A stretch of DNA of 64,000 bases from Hyperoplus lanceolatus (Eukaryota; Chordata; Actinopteri; Uranoscopiformes; Ammodytidae): the NCBI GenBank assembly GCA_026929865.2, contig CM049407.1, positions 22,030,501 through 22,094,500 on the forward strand, in the 5' to 3' direction. The notes below the pieces were generated by a model, which made no database searches, was not told where the DNA came from, and saw only the letters and a program-made list of their open reading frames with translations. The translations under genes and the position numbers were made by a program. Positions 34,477-49,111 of this stretch are shown here, piece after piece (within the stretch, counting starts at the first letter, position 1; every line of letters begins with the position of its first letter).

Positions 34477-37400
34477 TGTGAACTAAACCCATGGAGGTAA
34501 ATTAAACTAAATAAGATATACGCAAACGGAACTATATTCTGCATTTCAGTGAGCGGTTTATTTATCTGTTGAAAGCCGGAGTACACACACATTCAGGAAG
34601 TGACTTGTTTGGCCGCTGCGGTCTGTGTGACAGACGGTGCTCAGTAATAAGACTCTAATCCTCGGGAATGGCTGAAGATTATTGACCAAGCTGTTTGACG
34701 TAGTTAAGTGCCCGTGGAAGGATTCATTGCACAGTGGCCCTTGTCCCAATTATTTCATCTATTGTGCGCTGTCTGCCCCTTCTCTTTACCATTCGAGCTA
34801 TGCTTTTCCCCGTTGGTAGATCTGTGTTTTCAACTCATCTGCAAAAGTTTTACCATCACATCCCCCCTTCTCTCCATATGTACATCTCTGCCTTCTCTGA
34901 CATAGATGTAACCCACCGCGGTCTATACAGTAGTGCATAACGATCGGTTTTCCAGTATGCAGGCTATGAGCAATGACCTGTGAAAAAGGTTGACTAAATA
35001 TCATGCAATGTGTATAGCCACTGAAGATATTTTCCTCCAAAAATCACAAATTAATTAATATATATTATATATATTTACATCAGAACGTATTAATCTGTGC
35101 AGAATTCAGTATTGAACATACTGTATATGATTAGAACTTGCATCCTGTTGACAGTTCCTTTTAAAGAAACACATAGAGAACGTGCATCATGTCAACAAGT
35201 GACACTTATTGTAATGCAGTCCTTAAGCGTTAGGTACAATCAATGACACAGTTCACTGAATGCTCTTCTACATTCCCTTATGATGAAGCCTTTCATAAAC
35301 GCTGTCTGTTTCACGTTGGAAATGGACACATTTGTGAGAGATTACTAAGCAATGCAATAATTGTGAAAATGAATTCAACATTGCCCAGGCATTTTCAGTC
35401 ATTACATCTCCCAGCCCATTCAAAGGCGAGAGGTGCAATTCTGGGCCGGTGCCTGAAACAATATTTTATTCTATCAAACAAAACATCTTCTGATTATAGT
35501 GGAGGAGGGGTGCTGCTTCATTACAGAGTGCCTGAGCCCTCCTATGGAAACTGCAAACCTAGTTGTTTGTGGTGTAGCCTTAACGCCGTCAAAATAGTTT
35601 TATTTTATTATTATTATTATTATTTTTTTCAATGTATAAATGTTTAATTTACTTGTTTCAGTAAGCACACACTCAGCAGTGGAGCACTGTACAGTTCGTG
35701 TTTAGATGTATTTGGAAGTGCTTACAGAGAATTGCCCATGCACACACATGCACGGTGCGCTCGCTGCTCAAAACTCTAGGGACAGGGAGAAAATGCACAA
35801 GGCACTATTTTTAGAGCTAAATACAATTTAACAGCTTCCATTAGTAAAATTCTCTGCTGTTGCTTTGCCAGCAAATGTTACCGCCACAGTCAATTCTCCA
35901 AGGTGGGCCATTTTCATTTTTAATCCTCACGGTAGTGGTGACGTTTTGCCATTGTTTGGAAGTTTTGAATGCAGAGACATGCACGCAGAGTGAATGGGAT
36001 TTGATTTCTAAGAGGTCCTAATCTCTCAATTTGTGGCACAGCCTGTTGTTGTGAACTTGCTTCTGTCTGTTACCTAACAGAGAATACAATCACCGATCCA
36101 TCCATTTCACTGTCATTAGCGCAGGAATACATTTCGGAAAAGGCGGCATTATTTGCCCATCTGCGGCTTGTGCGTTATTCTGAAAAGAAAATGTAATTTT
36201 CAGTAAAAAATTGAGCTCAATAATCGTGGTTCTAGTCAAAATGAGACGCAACTGATTGTTCCTCAACTGCTTGTTTAATATTATTTAATATCTAAGTAGC
36301 CTTGCCTCTTACACTTTCAATTTGCACATTTAGGGTGCTTCTTTAAAAGGTGACTTGTGCTTATTATAGTGGCTGGTTATGTACAGTATATCTCTAAATG
36401 TTATTTGACTAAATGTTATTTGCTTCTAACTGTTCAAACCTTCCAGTCACATTTTAAATCTAATTGATTAAATAATGTTTACACGTTACAGAAGGCATCT
36501 ATTACAAAGTGTGTTCTTCTGGCCTAAGGCATTTTTAACATTGCATATTTATTTCATACAGATTAGGGATCAAATAGACAGCAAAACATGCCAATCAAAA
36601 GGGAATGTAAGCATGCAGAACATATTTACCCAGTGATGAAGTTGAAACATGTAATCATAGGACTATGTGCACTGTTGTTAAAAATAATGCTACTTTGTAA
36701 ATTCATTGGCCGTCCCCTTTTAGTTTTTTCTTCTTTTGAGATCATTATTTGGGGGTTGGACAGAAACACCCATATTTAAGGAGGATCATTGCCATTCTGA
36801 CCAGAACCTCTCAGTACTTTATATACACCTTTTAACTGTGAAAACAACAAGAAACATAAAATGGGCAGCCCTTAATAAATTTGTCACCTGCTTTTCACAA
36901 GGCACCTTCATTAAGTTTGTCCTCCAGCCTCCAGTTATGTTTATTTGGAAATGGCCTGGCCACCTGGTGACTCAGTAGTTCCGTATGGGGGGTTTGGATG
37001 GTTGTCCTTGCATTTACATTTCACTTTTGGTTTTCTTTCACATCCTTAAAGACATACAACTCGAGTGGTTTGTGACTTTGAAATTACTCATAGATAGGTA
37101 TGTCTGTTTACCTGTTATATCCCCATACAAATCATATATTGAAACTGGTTTGGTCCTTTCTTTGTTAGAATGACAACGTGTCCAGATTAGTGCCATGTGT
37201 ATGGATAGAGTCTGTTTCGCATCATACATGGGTAAAGAAGGAAGAAATAAGTTTAAATAGTTAACATTTAAAAACAGAGCTCACTTCGCAAGTTTTGTGA
37301 ATTGGTGATAAATGGACACTACCCATGTCGCAACAAGTCAACAGGAATACTTCTTTCTGAGTGAGAATGCTCCGGGCCTTTTTAATTATCTCAATGCACA

Positions 37401-40400
37401 TCTCCAAGGGACAGGGTGACAGAACTTCCCATGAACATTAACTTGGATAATGCAACCTGAAGGCAACAGCTTGAACCTGTCACAAGAGCTATCAGTCTCA
37501 TTTACATTCTATAATAGAACACGTTATCTCATTTTTACTCTTGTGGTTAAAGTCGGATTCTTGATTAGGAATGTTAAAAGAACATCCATTGTGTACACAG
37601 TCTCTTATCTAACTGGTCCCTACTAGGAATACATGTGTGGAAAAAAGTCAACCACTTTAAAACCTCATTGCACTGAATCAACACTTACTTTAAAATTTGA
37701 TTGTATCGCCAGTTTCCAGCACATTCTTTTCCAGGCAGCTAGAAAAATGATTCCATTTCGCTAAAGTATTCAAATGAGTACGTCTCATAAAATCCTGACA
37801 GATATTTGATTGCTAATCGTGCATTCAGTCAATGTGGAGCATTTTTTTTTCTGTTGGCACTGGTGCAACACTTTGACACACAACGTAATGACATTCAGCC
37901 TATTATCTTTATGTTTACACATTACTTCTCATTGTTAACAATGATCTGGAGAGATCAAGGAGAACAAAGTGTTTTTATGTACCTGAAAGCTCATTAAATG
38001 AGTTATGATCATTCTACTGTTGGACACAGCTCTCCTTGACGTGCCACTGTTGCTTTTCAAGAAGGCGTGTATGTGAACCCTGCAAGTCTTTGTTGTTCAA
38101 AAACACAAATAGTATGTGCTATTAGGCGTGGGTGGACTGACACTATCTGACAAATGTTATTATTATGACATATTACAATTATGATTGTATGAAAGAGTCA
38201 TGACCTTAAAATAAACAGGACTAAACAAACTAAAACTACTAACATTGTTCGGAGAGGTGCATATTAAAAACTGGTAGCGATTGAGATACTGAACTCAGAG
38301 AGAGTGTGGATGTTTCTGTGGGCATATTTTTGTACTGCCACCTGTTACCACACTGGAATGAAACCACTTTAAATGTTTCAAAGAAAGCGTTTCGAACATA
38401 CTCATTCAGCTGTGTAGTAGCTTTGTCGTGCTAACACAACAGGTTACAACACCAGTTTAGCTTTTCCCCAGAATTCGAGGTGTTGTTCTAACTCGGGATA
38501 TGTTCATTATAGTTGCCAGGATCAAGGAAGTATGATTGCATATACAGTATTTAGTGGTAGATTGTTGCTGGAGAAAAATCTGAACAATTTGTAATTCCAA
38601 GGGAGGTAACAGAAATCATTGGACACCTGTTTGTTGGATTGCCAGTGATTAACTTCATCAAGGGCTATTCAGCATCTGTGTGCTGTCATAATTAGTTTAA
38701 CTTTCCCAAGGCCTGTCAATGGTAAATGAGAGTCATTATGCCTCGAATGCCCCTCTTCAAGGCTTGGCGCCTGCCTGCCTGCCTCAGCCCCTCTCTGTGC
38801 CTGTCTCGGTCTCCTTCACTGCCTCCTAGGTGGAGCTCACAGCTTGGCTGAATGCGACTCATTTTCCAACTCTTCATGTGCAAATGCGCTCGCTCTTTCC
38901 GTGAGAATGTTCTATGCATTCTAATTTGAGTCACTGCCGCCTCGTATATTTCCTTCCTCAAAAAGTGTAGAGCTTTATTTGTCCAAAGAAGAGAGGCATT
39001 TTGCTAGGATCTTTTTTCTATGTATTTTTTTTTTAAATTTGATCACTTGTTTTTCTTGGCATGGTTTCTCCAACAGCTGGTGTTATCCTATAGAAAATAG
39101 AACGTGTTGTTCCCTTAATTGGGGTGTACTTCATCCAAATCTGCATGTTAATATTCATATTCAGATGTGGTGAACATAAAGTCATTGGACACATTGTTGA
39201 AAAAAAAAATCCCCCATTGAGTGTTTTCTGTGTGGTAAAAATGCAGCATCAGTTTAAAAAAAATCCAGACAACCTGCCATGCTGTGTGAATAGTGAAACA
39301 AGCTATTTTGTTTGACATTTTGCATTTTAGTTTATCTTATTGAGGCAGACATTGAAATAAGTGTAGTTGTCGTTTATTTGGCCCAGGGTAATTGAACATT
39401 TTGCTGTCCTTGCTTTTGGGCAAAACAAAAAACTAATAATTAAACTTAGTCTTTAATAATGCAGCATGAAAAACATGAATGCAATTTTTCAAATTTCCTA
39501 ACATACCCTTTGGCATACTGGTAATTTATGGATAGTACTCTTATTGTTTGTTTACACACACACACACACTACGCTTATAACATATTTGTATAAAATCACA
39601 TTCAATGAGCAACAGTAAGCAATTTAGTGTGTTGAGGCTGTTTACCATTTGACAAGAGGCACGTCTACTGTGCCATTGGCTTGATGTTTTAAGTGGCATT
39701 TTAGCTATCACAAAAGCAAAGAAGACACACACTTATCCATGGTGTGGTAGTGATCACCTCTACTGTAATTTATCCAAGAGAAATAATAATAATTTACCTG
39801 GCCTACAACAAGCTAACACAGGAGTGCTACACGTTAGCTTGTTTACTTTGCATATTATGCACAGCTTTGTATCCATCACTGACAAATCGCCACTTTGACT
39901 TAATACTTTATAACAGTGGATTGGATAATAATATATTTTTGAAGTGCACCCTTTTGGGACTTTAAGTAAATCCAAGTGAAGAAAGCCTTACAGAACTATT
40001 ACTGGGCGGGCGACTTTAGATGTTGAGAGACATTGTGGGAGCCACACGTTTTTTCCACTGCTGCAAGTCTTTTCTAATGAGCATTTTGTGCGGATTTAGC
40101 TTGATGCAGACTTAACTTGAATTCAAGTTGTGAGCCAGAACCGCTCACTTCAGGCTTGGTAAAGTTGATGCAGCTTTGGAAATGAAGTTGGTGAGATCAA
40201 CGAGAGAGGACATGACTGAAGGACGCACAACTCCCGATGCTGTCACTGAGGGAGAATAAGCTTCACTAGACAGCCCCTAATCCCATCCTAAATTAGAAAT
40301 ACACTTACAACAATATACCATTATATGCTTGCCAGTTTGCTTAGCATCTAGTTTTAAGCATGACGTGATGTGATTTCTAAGAATCCGGCTCTCTCCAGTT

Positions 40401-42499
40401 CCATTTTGAGGAACCACTTGGGAATTACTTATAATAACCTAGGGGGCTATTGGTTAGTTTTATGAATATGCTTTACAAAATATCACACACAGTATCTCAA
40501 TAGAGAGAGAGAGAGAAATAAATCTTCTTTTTTTTAAGATAGCATTTTCCTTCCTGGCTGCTGACTCACCTTGGCAGTTTGGATGGACCTGAAATGGGTT
40601 TAGATAATTATCTGAGAGGTTTTCTCCAACAGCCCTGTGTTTTTTCTCAACACAATCATCTCCTCAGTGATTCAAAGTAACAGGTTTTCAATGAAATTGT
40701 CATCATGCGTCTTCAGCAAATGGGAAGACTTTTCCTCTGGATCGGAAGCGGGCACCTAGAACCCACTTATAGAATCCACCTCTGAAAGCAGAGGACTGGG
40801 GCAGGGCTTCCGGCTGGGAGGGCAATAGACTCAGGAAATGCACCTCACCAAATTCAAATCAGGGTGGTGGGGGGGGTGCTTACACATTACAATTTATTCC
40901 AAGAAGCCCTGTAGCAAAAACCCTAAATGAAGCCATGTCTGCCACTTTGTCAAGGCAGTGCTGGTTTACTTCTACGTGCTTTGCCTTTGGCCTTGCGCCT
41001 TATCGATTTGAAAAAAAGAAAGAAAAAAGAGAGTTGGCATTGGTTTGCCTTCCCCCAGGCCCGGCCTCCGTTCCGCACCTTTCTTGCTGTGGCAGTCCGT
41101 GTGCACACCTCCCTAATCAGGACTGGCGTGTTTTGGAGGCTGCAGTGGGGATGGCTCTCTGAAACGATTAGGCCCGGGGACAGCTCCAGCTCTCTTCCCC
41201 TCTTCTCCATGCCACATCCCATCTAGAAAGCATTTCATCTGTGGCAGTGGAAAAAGGCTTATGTGGGGTTGGAGAGTGCTGTGTTGAAAAGCAGCAGGTA
41301 ATAGGCTGTGTAATGTGTTTGGTGGTGGGAGGAGGGGAGGGTAGTTTTTTAGTATTCACAGTTAGCGCTGACCTCTGGCAGGCTGAGCCACCCCCACGGT
41401 AATTTCCTCTGAAAAGATGTAATTGAATTCATCAGGATGAGTAAACATATTATAAGTAGCAGGAGAAAGATAACAATGTTGTGGGATAGATCAAGCAAGG
41501 GGATAGTTGCTCAACCAGTAATTGAAAATGGTCAAAGACGAAACACAAGCTAATAAACGTGTGTAGGAGGGATCGGGAAAGTCATTGCTGTTTAATGTAT
41601 GGGTTGCAGCTTGTCTGCTTTTCACTCCACTGGGGCCTTTCATATCTGCTTGGATTTTATTTCTAGAGATATTCCAAAGCTTGGTGCTATATGACCAGCT
41701 GGTCTTCACATAACTGAAAACTTCTGCCAGTGGAAAAAATAACATTCTACTTAACTGAGTTTGAATAACTATAAGCTAAAATGACACCAAGCTTTCAAAG
41801 GCATATACATCCTACTTCTAAGTGTGTCTGTATATACTGCTGACATCTTCAGTCCAGACAACAGAGCTGAGGGCTGTGTTCATTAAAGGGAGATGTACTG
41901 AAAATCAAATGATGTCCCAGAAGACCTTGTGTATAAATGAGAGGTTTTCTAACATCGACGTCCATCTTCAAAAAATATCGAACCTTGTCAGTCCTACCAG
42001 GCAATTTGACTGTCAGTTATGAGGCTATAGTCCGCTCGCTGCCTGCTCTTCTCTCCCGGTGATGGAGAGCCTGCTCATTGTGGCCGTTCCCATCTGTCAA
42101 AGCAGTGAGCAGCCCTTAAAAAAATAAAAAAATAAAATACTGGCCCCCTAAAGAATGGATTACTTAGCAGGGAACAGCTGGAGCTCCGGTAGACCACGTT
42201 ATTGATTGCCGGACTTTAGCTCTCTTGTAGTGGTAAAAGCTGGTCTGTGCATTCTCTGACATTTTCTTTAAGGCACTGCGTGAAATAGATGGTGGCGTGA
42301 CGTTTTAGTAGCTTCCAGTTTAATGGAGGAAACGCTGTGAACGCCAAACGATACCCTTTGACTGGGCATAATGTGGACTCCTCGCTCAATATCTTTGTGT
42401 CCCCTCTCTTTTTATGTTCCATGTTGTTAATGAAGAAGGACTGACATCTGAAGTAGCTCAAAGACCATGGATAACTATTCAATTAGAAACAGATATCCC

Positions 42500-42715
42500 C
42501 GATTGTCAGGGGCTGAATCGTAATGACCTTGGTGTTCCCTTACTTTTCCGCTAGCGTCACCATGACTTTCACATTGTGTGGCTTTCAGTGAGATGTCTTG
42601 AGAACTTTTGGATTGATTACCATTAAAAGTGGTACAGACATCCCCATGAGGCCAAACTTAAAATGAATGACTTACATAATCAATATCAACCTCAGATGTA
42701 CTCTCCAAGCATTCT
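42500..42715 (+). repeat. second copy of the fish dispersed repeat seen at 7741
   Basis: Diagnostic words are taatgaccttggtgttccct, ttttccgctagcgtcaccat, cagtgagatgtcttgagaac, and ggattgattaccatt followed by ggtacagacatccccatgag. They match a long repeat I know from percomorph genomes. The copy is diverged and partial. Confidence 0.65.
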
Positions 42716-42877
42716 GATAATGGGAGTTTCGCTTTATTAAAAAAAGGTCTGGCAGACATATTGATGCTAATCTCTTTAACTGCTTAAGGTATTTTTCTTA
42801 TCTGTCGCTTTTGTTTAGATGTAAGGGCCTCTATGATGGGCCTGGAAACAGATGTCAGATGCAGTCTATATTTAGTG

Positions 42878-42916
<39 letters not shown>

Positions 42917-43812
42917 TTTTTTATTTTTTTTGCAATTATGGACCTTCTGGTTGTTAATGGATGCAAAATGCTGACGTATATTGGCCCAGATATCCAAGGT
43001 CATATTATATATTTAAATTAAATAGATTAAATAATTTAATGAATGGATAATTCTCATGCATTGCAATTTACTGATATTCTTGAATCAGTCCTACAGACAA
43101 TTTATAACCTTGGCTCCAATCTCAACCCCCTTCTTTAGTCTTGTAGTTTTAATAAAAGGTAGTTTATTAAAATGTTTTGTCATCGCCTCTGAAAACATAT
43201 AGGAAAATACAATATAATACAATTGCTTATTTACCTTCTCATTACAAAACCCTGAAATCATTTCCTAAGGCAGCTTGGGGTTGGAGCATGTATTCAGTCC
43301 ATGAAGCCTGGCTATGTGGCTGCTTCCAGGGATTAAATCTGAATTATAAAAGGTAAACATAGAAAATGGATTTCTGACAGCAGGGGCTGATCCTTGCCAA
43401 ATAGCGGACAAGGCCGTTTATACAGTATTTGCTCGGTTCATGAAGGAAATCGCTGGAAATAGGCCAAATGAATTATATTCCTCCCACAATGCCAACCACT
43501 GTGGTTCACTTGCTGATCCATTGTTCGAGTGTCAAGATCATTTTGTGCTGGAAAATCACACATTTTGGGTAAATGTACAGTTATCCAAATGAGATCAAAC
43601 CAGCAAACCCCATCCTCTTATGATTGTGATCATGATATATGATAACGTTATTATTGCAGTAGGATTATGTGTATTTTAGCCTAATCTTACCATGGATTGT
43701 GGAATTTCTTTCACCACACAGGCAGCACATCAAGAGCATTTACCTGCTTGAAGGACAAGATGTTCTACTAGTAAGAAGAGATGATTTAAAGGCCTGTTTC
43801 TTTTTTTTAACC

Positions 43813-43844
<32 letters not shown>

Positions 43845-44879
43845 TTTATCCCATGTGTGGCATGCAAACAGTATATACATTTACATCTATACATATACAA
43901 CATATGCACATAAACCTCCACAATATATATCAATAGATGTCCGTACATACACGAAGAGCCATATACACAACTAACATCCTAGCACTCACCCAGTCATGTG
44001 TAGAAAAATTGATAATTATAAATAAAAATAAATTCAATTAGGTCTCACAAAAATGTCTAGAATGTAGAATTTACATATTCAATTTATTTATTTTTGTGTG
44101 GCTAAGGCCTATTTTCAGCCAGTTATTGCAAAACCTGTAGCATCAAATCATAAGCAAACCTTCCTAGTAGAAACACATGTTAATGTCAGAGCTGGAATAT
44201 TGCTGTAGGGTTTTCAGAGTCTGTCACTGTCTCCCCCCCCCACCACAGACAATATAGTCTTGTCTGATTATTGCCATTACAGGATTACCATAGTACTGCC
44301 GTGCCTATACGTAGATGGCTCAGCTCCTCAGGGATGTAATCTTTACGTGATAGAATGCTAACCAACCTTTTGGCTGCTGTTGTGGAGCTGAGTGGTACAT
44401 TTGAATAAGAGATGATGGAAGGTGCCTGTGTACCACTGGGAAATCTGCTGTTAATTTAGGGTCAAATGTTGACTGTGTAGAAGAGTTGGATGCATTCAGT
44501 ATGTGAACTCGGTGAACCAGTTTTTTAAATTGTTTAATCACATTCCCCTTCATACATGATTGAGTTAAAATGATGTAAGTATATGTAGGAGGAGGGCTGG
44601 AGGGTGAAATTGCCTGGCTGGTCTGTGGAATCACAACTGTATCTTGCATCACTCGAATTTATGAACAAGTACGAAAACTTAAAATCATCTCCACACAAAT
44701 GAAAAACCACATTTTTGACCCACAATTTGCAGAACACTTGATGTGACTGTGACTTTACTGGACTTCAGTACTTGCAAAACAATTTAAAAAAGGCACAAAA
44801 GGTAACAGCGTGAAACAAACAGGTAGGCAGACACATAGACAACTATAAAAAGTAATCAGTTTATCCTCTATAACAAATT

Positions 44880-45065
44880 TGCCAGAAATTCCTCAAAGCG
44901 TTTCTTAAGATATCGGGTTCATAAGGCATCAGGTCACAGTGACCTTGACCTTTGACTTCCAAAATCTAATCAGTTCATCCTGGAATTGGAGTGTGAATTT
45001 GTGCAATGTTTGAAGAAATTCCTTGATGCGTTCATGAGATATTGCGTTCACAAGAATGGCCCTGA
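44880..45065 (+). repeat. dispersed fish repeat carrying nuclear-receptor motifs
   Basis: It contains two related halves: cctcaaagcgtttcttaaga then tatcgggttcataag, and later ttccttgatgcgttcatgag then atattgcgttcacaagaatg. Between them is gtgaccttgacctttgac followed by caaaatctaatcagttcatc. This head-to-tail arrangement matches a common fish repeat, from memory. It is non-coding. Confidence 0.7.
44931..44945. promoter_or_regulatory. perfect consensus oestrogen-response element within a repeat
   Basis: AGGTCACAGTGACCT is an exact AGGTCAnnnTGACCT palindrome, the consensus oestrogen-receptor site. It overlaps a run of further TGACCT/TGACCTTTGAC half-sites at 44940-44956. The motif belongs to the repeat, so other genomic copies may share it. 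Function is not shown. Confidence 0.55.
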
Positions 45066-46422
45066 CAGAGGTACACAATTACTTACCATGCTGTGCTGCC
45101 TTGAAATGCACCTGTTTCAAAGATGACTTTCTGTCCATCACTTCACTCCAGTTCTATGCCATTACTATTGTAAATATAGTAACTATTACTGGATTTAAGA
45201 TAACTAAAGCTTCCCTAGATGTATACTTTTTAGCAGGTGAGAAATAAGCTGGCCTCCTGTTTTTGTTTGTTTTTCTATTCGTTTTTCTTCTACTATCAAC
45301 ATGAGTAGCATCATGAATGCATCTTCTGCTTTCTTGGTGGAGCCTGCAGTTGGCCAGAATAAATCCCCTAGATGTTTATCAGCAAGCAGCCTTTGGAAAA
45401 GGAGAAAACATATTCTGTGAAAGGGCATTTTGTGAGCGAGTATCCGTGCTGCTATACCAACCACTCTCGCCCGTTTTGAGATTTTCTTTTGTTTCTATTG
45501 CCGTTTTGTGCATGAGATGCTCTGCTTCACCCATTGATTTCCATCAGGACAAAGTGAGTGGAACTGAATTTGCAACACGTGAGGACAGCTGTTGAAAGGC
45601 ATGCCTTAGATTCTCCAGTATTGCTTTTATTATCTCAGCGCAGGGAATAACGCTGATGTTTTTTGGCATCAGCTGTTCCCCAAAATGTATTTTTTTCACT
45701 TTTCAACGCACTGAATTCAAAAGTAAGGTTGGGGATCATGTGTAGCATAAAACGTTGCAGATTACATATCAGACAGACAGAAGTTGAAGACATCTTCACA
45801 GCTTTGCGAGGGTATGTCCTGCCTTTTCACGGCAAGGATCGTGCACCGGCTCGAACTAAGGCAGTGGGTTATAAACAATTTGTTGAGGAAGGTGCAAAAG
45901 TGGGAGCAGCGTTCCACAGACAGGGAGAGAAATGATAGAAAAGTAGCGGGGAATCTTCTCCCTTTCTATTTATGTTAGGGAAAATATTAGATACACTGTT
46001 TGGGCAATGCTTTTTATATCTAGAGTGCTTTAAGAAAACCATGAGAGCATACAATATCCAACAGGGCCAGAAAAAAAGAAAAGAAAAAAAAATCCATAAA
46101 AAAGTATAATATGCATCTGTGTTTTCTTTAGGAGATCCCGGGCAGACAGGTGTCAGTGTTATTTCATGCCCAGGTGTACACAATAAGGTGGACAGTCGGT
46201 TAATAGCCTGTCAATGTCAGTGACCGCTCCCTGCTTGAAGGTGACATGTTCGTGTTGGGCTGAACTTATTGCATGTCCCTGTCAGAGGCAGTTCCTTCCA
46301 GGCAAGTAAACAAATCTAGACAAGGTTTCAGCAAAGATGGGGGGGGGGGGGGGATCTCATCACAATAGCGCACCACTTGGCTCCAGTGCAATTACCTTCT
46401 GTAAATTAAGCTTGGTCTGTCC

Positions 46423-46457
<35 letters not shown>

Positions 46458-49111
46458 GCTCAGCGTTCTGTGCTGGCTGTTCGCACATACACTCTTGTCA
46501 ACAAAGCAGCACGGGCCCTCTATTTTGGAAGGTGCAAGGCTGTTTACCTTTGCTGCTGTGTGGATTGATGAGGTGGCGGAGGCGGAGGCATGATGTGAAT
46601 AGTTGGGGAGTATTACTGTTAGGAGAGAGGTGTTTCCCCCCTCGGAGGTGGCTAACCGAGTTTGACAAAGCTGTTTCCGCTGAGAGGCTGTGGGGGTCTC
46701 TGTGTGTGTGGATGAGCATTTGAGGTATTGATGGAAAGGCAATGCACACAGAGAATGGGAAAAGGAAGCTACTGGTGGTAACATAGTTTAAAAAGTGGGA
46801 GTCAGTGCAGACAGAGGGTGTTAAATGTTTCAGTTGCAGGGAAAGATAATTGAAGAAAATGGTCTGATTTCCAGCGGGCTTTGTCGGATTTTTGATTTAA
46901 AAGGTCCATGTCTGCATTTTTTTCTTATCTTTCATTTTGTCTCAGTCAGAATTGTAATTTAAGTCAAGATAATTAGGGATTTCTTTCATACATTTATATG
47001 AGAATTTCCTTTGTAAAAATGTTATGATAATACCAAATTGAATGATCTTCCACTCCGTATTAAACCCCTAAATTTCAGCCAAGAGAGAAAAAAACACACA
47101 AGTTAGATTAAAAACTGAAGAAGATTGCTCCATTCTTCACAGCCGAACCCTGTTTTTATACGGACACAATGATTTGTACTTCTGTCCTTGGGCCGAAATG
47201 GATTCTCTTTGAATCTCTCTTTTCTCTTGTTAGATTGTTGATCAATTCTGCTCTTGGTGTTAGGGGGATTGCGTATCTGGATGGCATATAGCCATCCCTA
47301 TGGCTTTTATAGGGGACTAACCACTATGTGATTTCCACACAGCTCCAATTGCATTAAACGTCTGCTGTGATTTTGGAGTAATTTTATTCTGCAGCCTTCC
47401 CTTTCATTGTCTGTGTGCACTCTGTTTCTCAGTATATCCCTTCCTATTTGTGAAGGTCCCTTCCCCCCAATTTTGAAAATGTTTAAGCCTGACAGTGTTA
47501 ACTATGGACTTTCTCTACATTTACTGCACTCAGCTATACATTAAGGCAGAGATAAGGAGGACAGTTTCAAGCCAACTGGATTTGTCACCCTATAATCCAG
47601 TAGGATTTGAGAGCTCGTGTTTCATTTCCCAGCACCTGGCAAAAAGTTCAAAGAGATTCCTAAAGGTTTGCAAATGTTTTTTCCCCACTCAAAGTTTTTG
47701 TTTCAATGTGTGGTTCAAAGAGTCCTTTGTATTAAGTTCATGTTTGGCAGTTTACCCTGATAGTTATTCAATAATATAGATTTACACAAACACTTTCCCT
47801 GTCCAATTTACTATATGACAAAGCAAGAACAACTATGTTCTTTATACACTTTTTCTTTTTTTCCAATATTTATTTTTATTTTCTAGGGGAATAACATAGG
47901 CTATAGGGCATATCAGAAACAAACGTTTTCATGAAGCTGAAGACGCAAAGCATCTAGCCCTATGTTGTATTGATAGATGACTTCAGTATTTGACTACCAT
48001 AAATTATCTTAAAATAATGATAGTAATATTACTGTACAATCCCAAAAATCTAGAACACAAAAACAAACTTACTATCTTTAGAGACATTTATTTTTTCCCT
48101 CTTATTTTCAATTTCAGAAATACACTGAGATCAAAACAACCCTTTGTCATTCTTTGTTTTGGACCTTTTTAAAAACAAAAATTATCGAGACACAAACTGA
48201 CAGAAGAAGCACAAAGGTGTCCTTTTCAACCTTTTCATCGAATCATGAATGGAAGCTCAGAATAGATGGGTTTTAATAGATCCTCTGGGAAAAATGTCTT
48301 GTTGTTTCCATGGTAATGTGAGTGAGGACGTTTCGCTTGCAGAGAGTAATCCCACAAATAAACTTTATTTGAAATAGGGTGACAATGGTTGGAGCGGTGG
48401 ATGTCATCAAGGCTGGACTATAGAGTGGAATAATACCAATCATAACTAAAAATAAATCTGGAATGATCGTTGGCATGGATGCATGAGGGACTACAATAGA
48501 AAATGGGTCTAGGCACGAACATACAGTCACACTGACAGACAGCCCTGCCATTACTCAAATAGATCTGGAAAGGCACTTCAGTGTGTTTGCTCTTTGTGCA
48601 GGGGCCGTCGGAGGATTTGGTGAGCTTGAAGACTAACCGCCCTTTGATCTGAAAGCTGAGAATCAGGATAGATAGATAGATAGATCAAAGCCTGCGCCTT
48701 CTCCCCGAGATGCTTCTGTTGGTCCTTGGAACATTGAGCGTAGGAAGGGAAAATAAAGGAGGTGGAGAGAGGGCAAACTTTGTGTGTGTGGGTGTGTGCT
48801 CAGTGTGTGTCTGCTCAGTGTGTGTAATTAGGGCGTGTACTTCATTTCTGGTAAATGAGTAGGGTAGGAGATGGATTGGCCAAGAACATCCGCATTAAAA
48901 ATAAACCCTTATGTCAGGGCCAAACATTCCCCCATTGTTACACAAGCAGCACAGCCACCGTCAGACATACAGTGGGACAAGATAGGGCCTGCAATGTGTT
49001 GAAGTGCGAACGGGAAAACGTAGTGTTATCAAAAGTAAGTGGAGTTTGCAGTGTTATCTGGGTCATCTTATTGTGGAAGTTAAACAGACAATAAAACAAG
49101 CTTTAACAGCC
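45066..49111. other. probable intron 1, second part
   Basis: No exon is supported. Low complexity includes a run of 15 G at 46339-46353, a (GT)n tract at 46425-46456, and a (GATA)n patch at about 48667-48685. Confidence 0.45.

Noticed and set aside
43721-43769. Possible 49-nt exon between an acceptor (ctttcaccacacag) and a gtaaga donor
   Set aside because: The length is not a multiple of three and no domain is visible; splice-like pairs are expected by chance in a long intron.
45663-45935. 90-codon open frame with varied composition
   Set aside because: It has no recognisable family, splice sites or start context; frames of this length arise by chance here.
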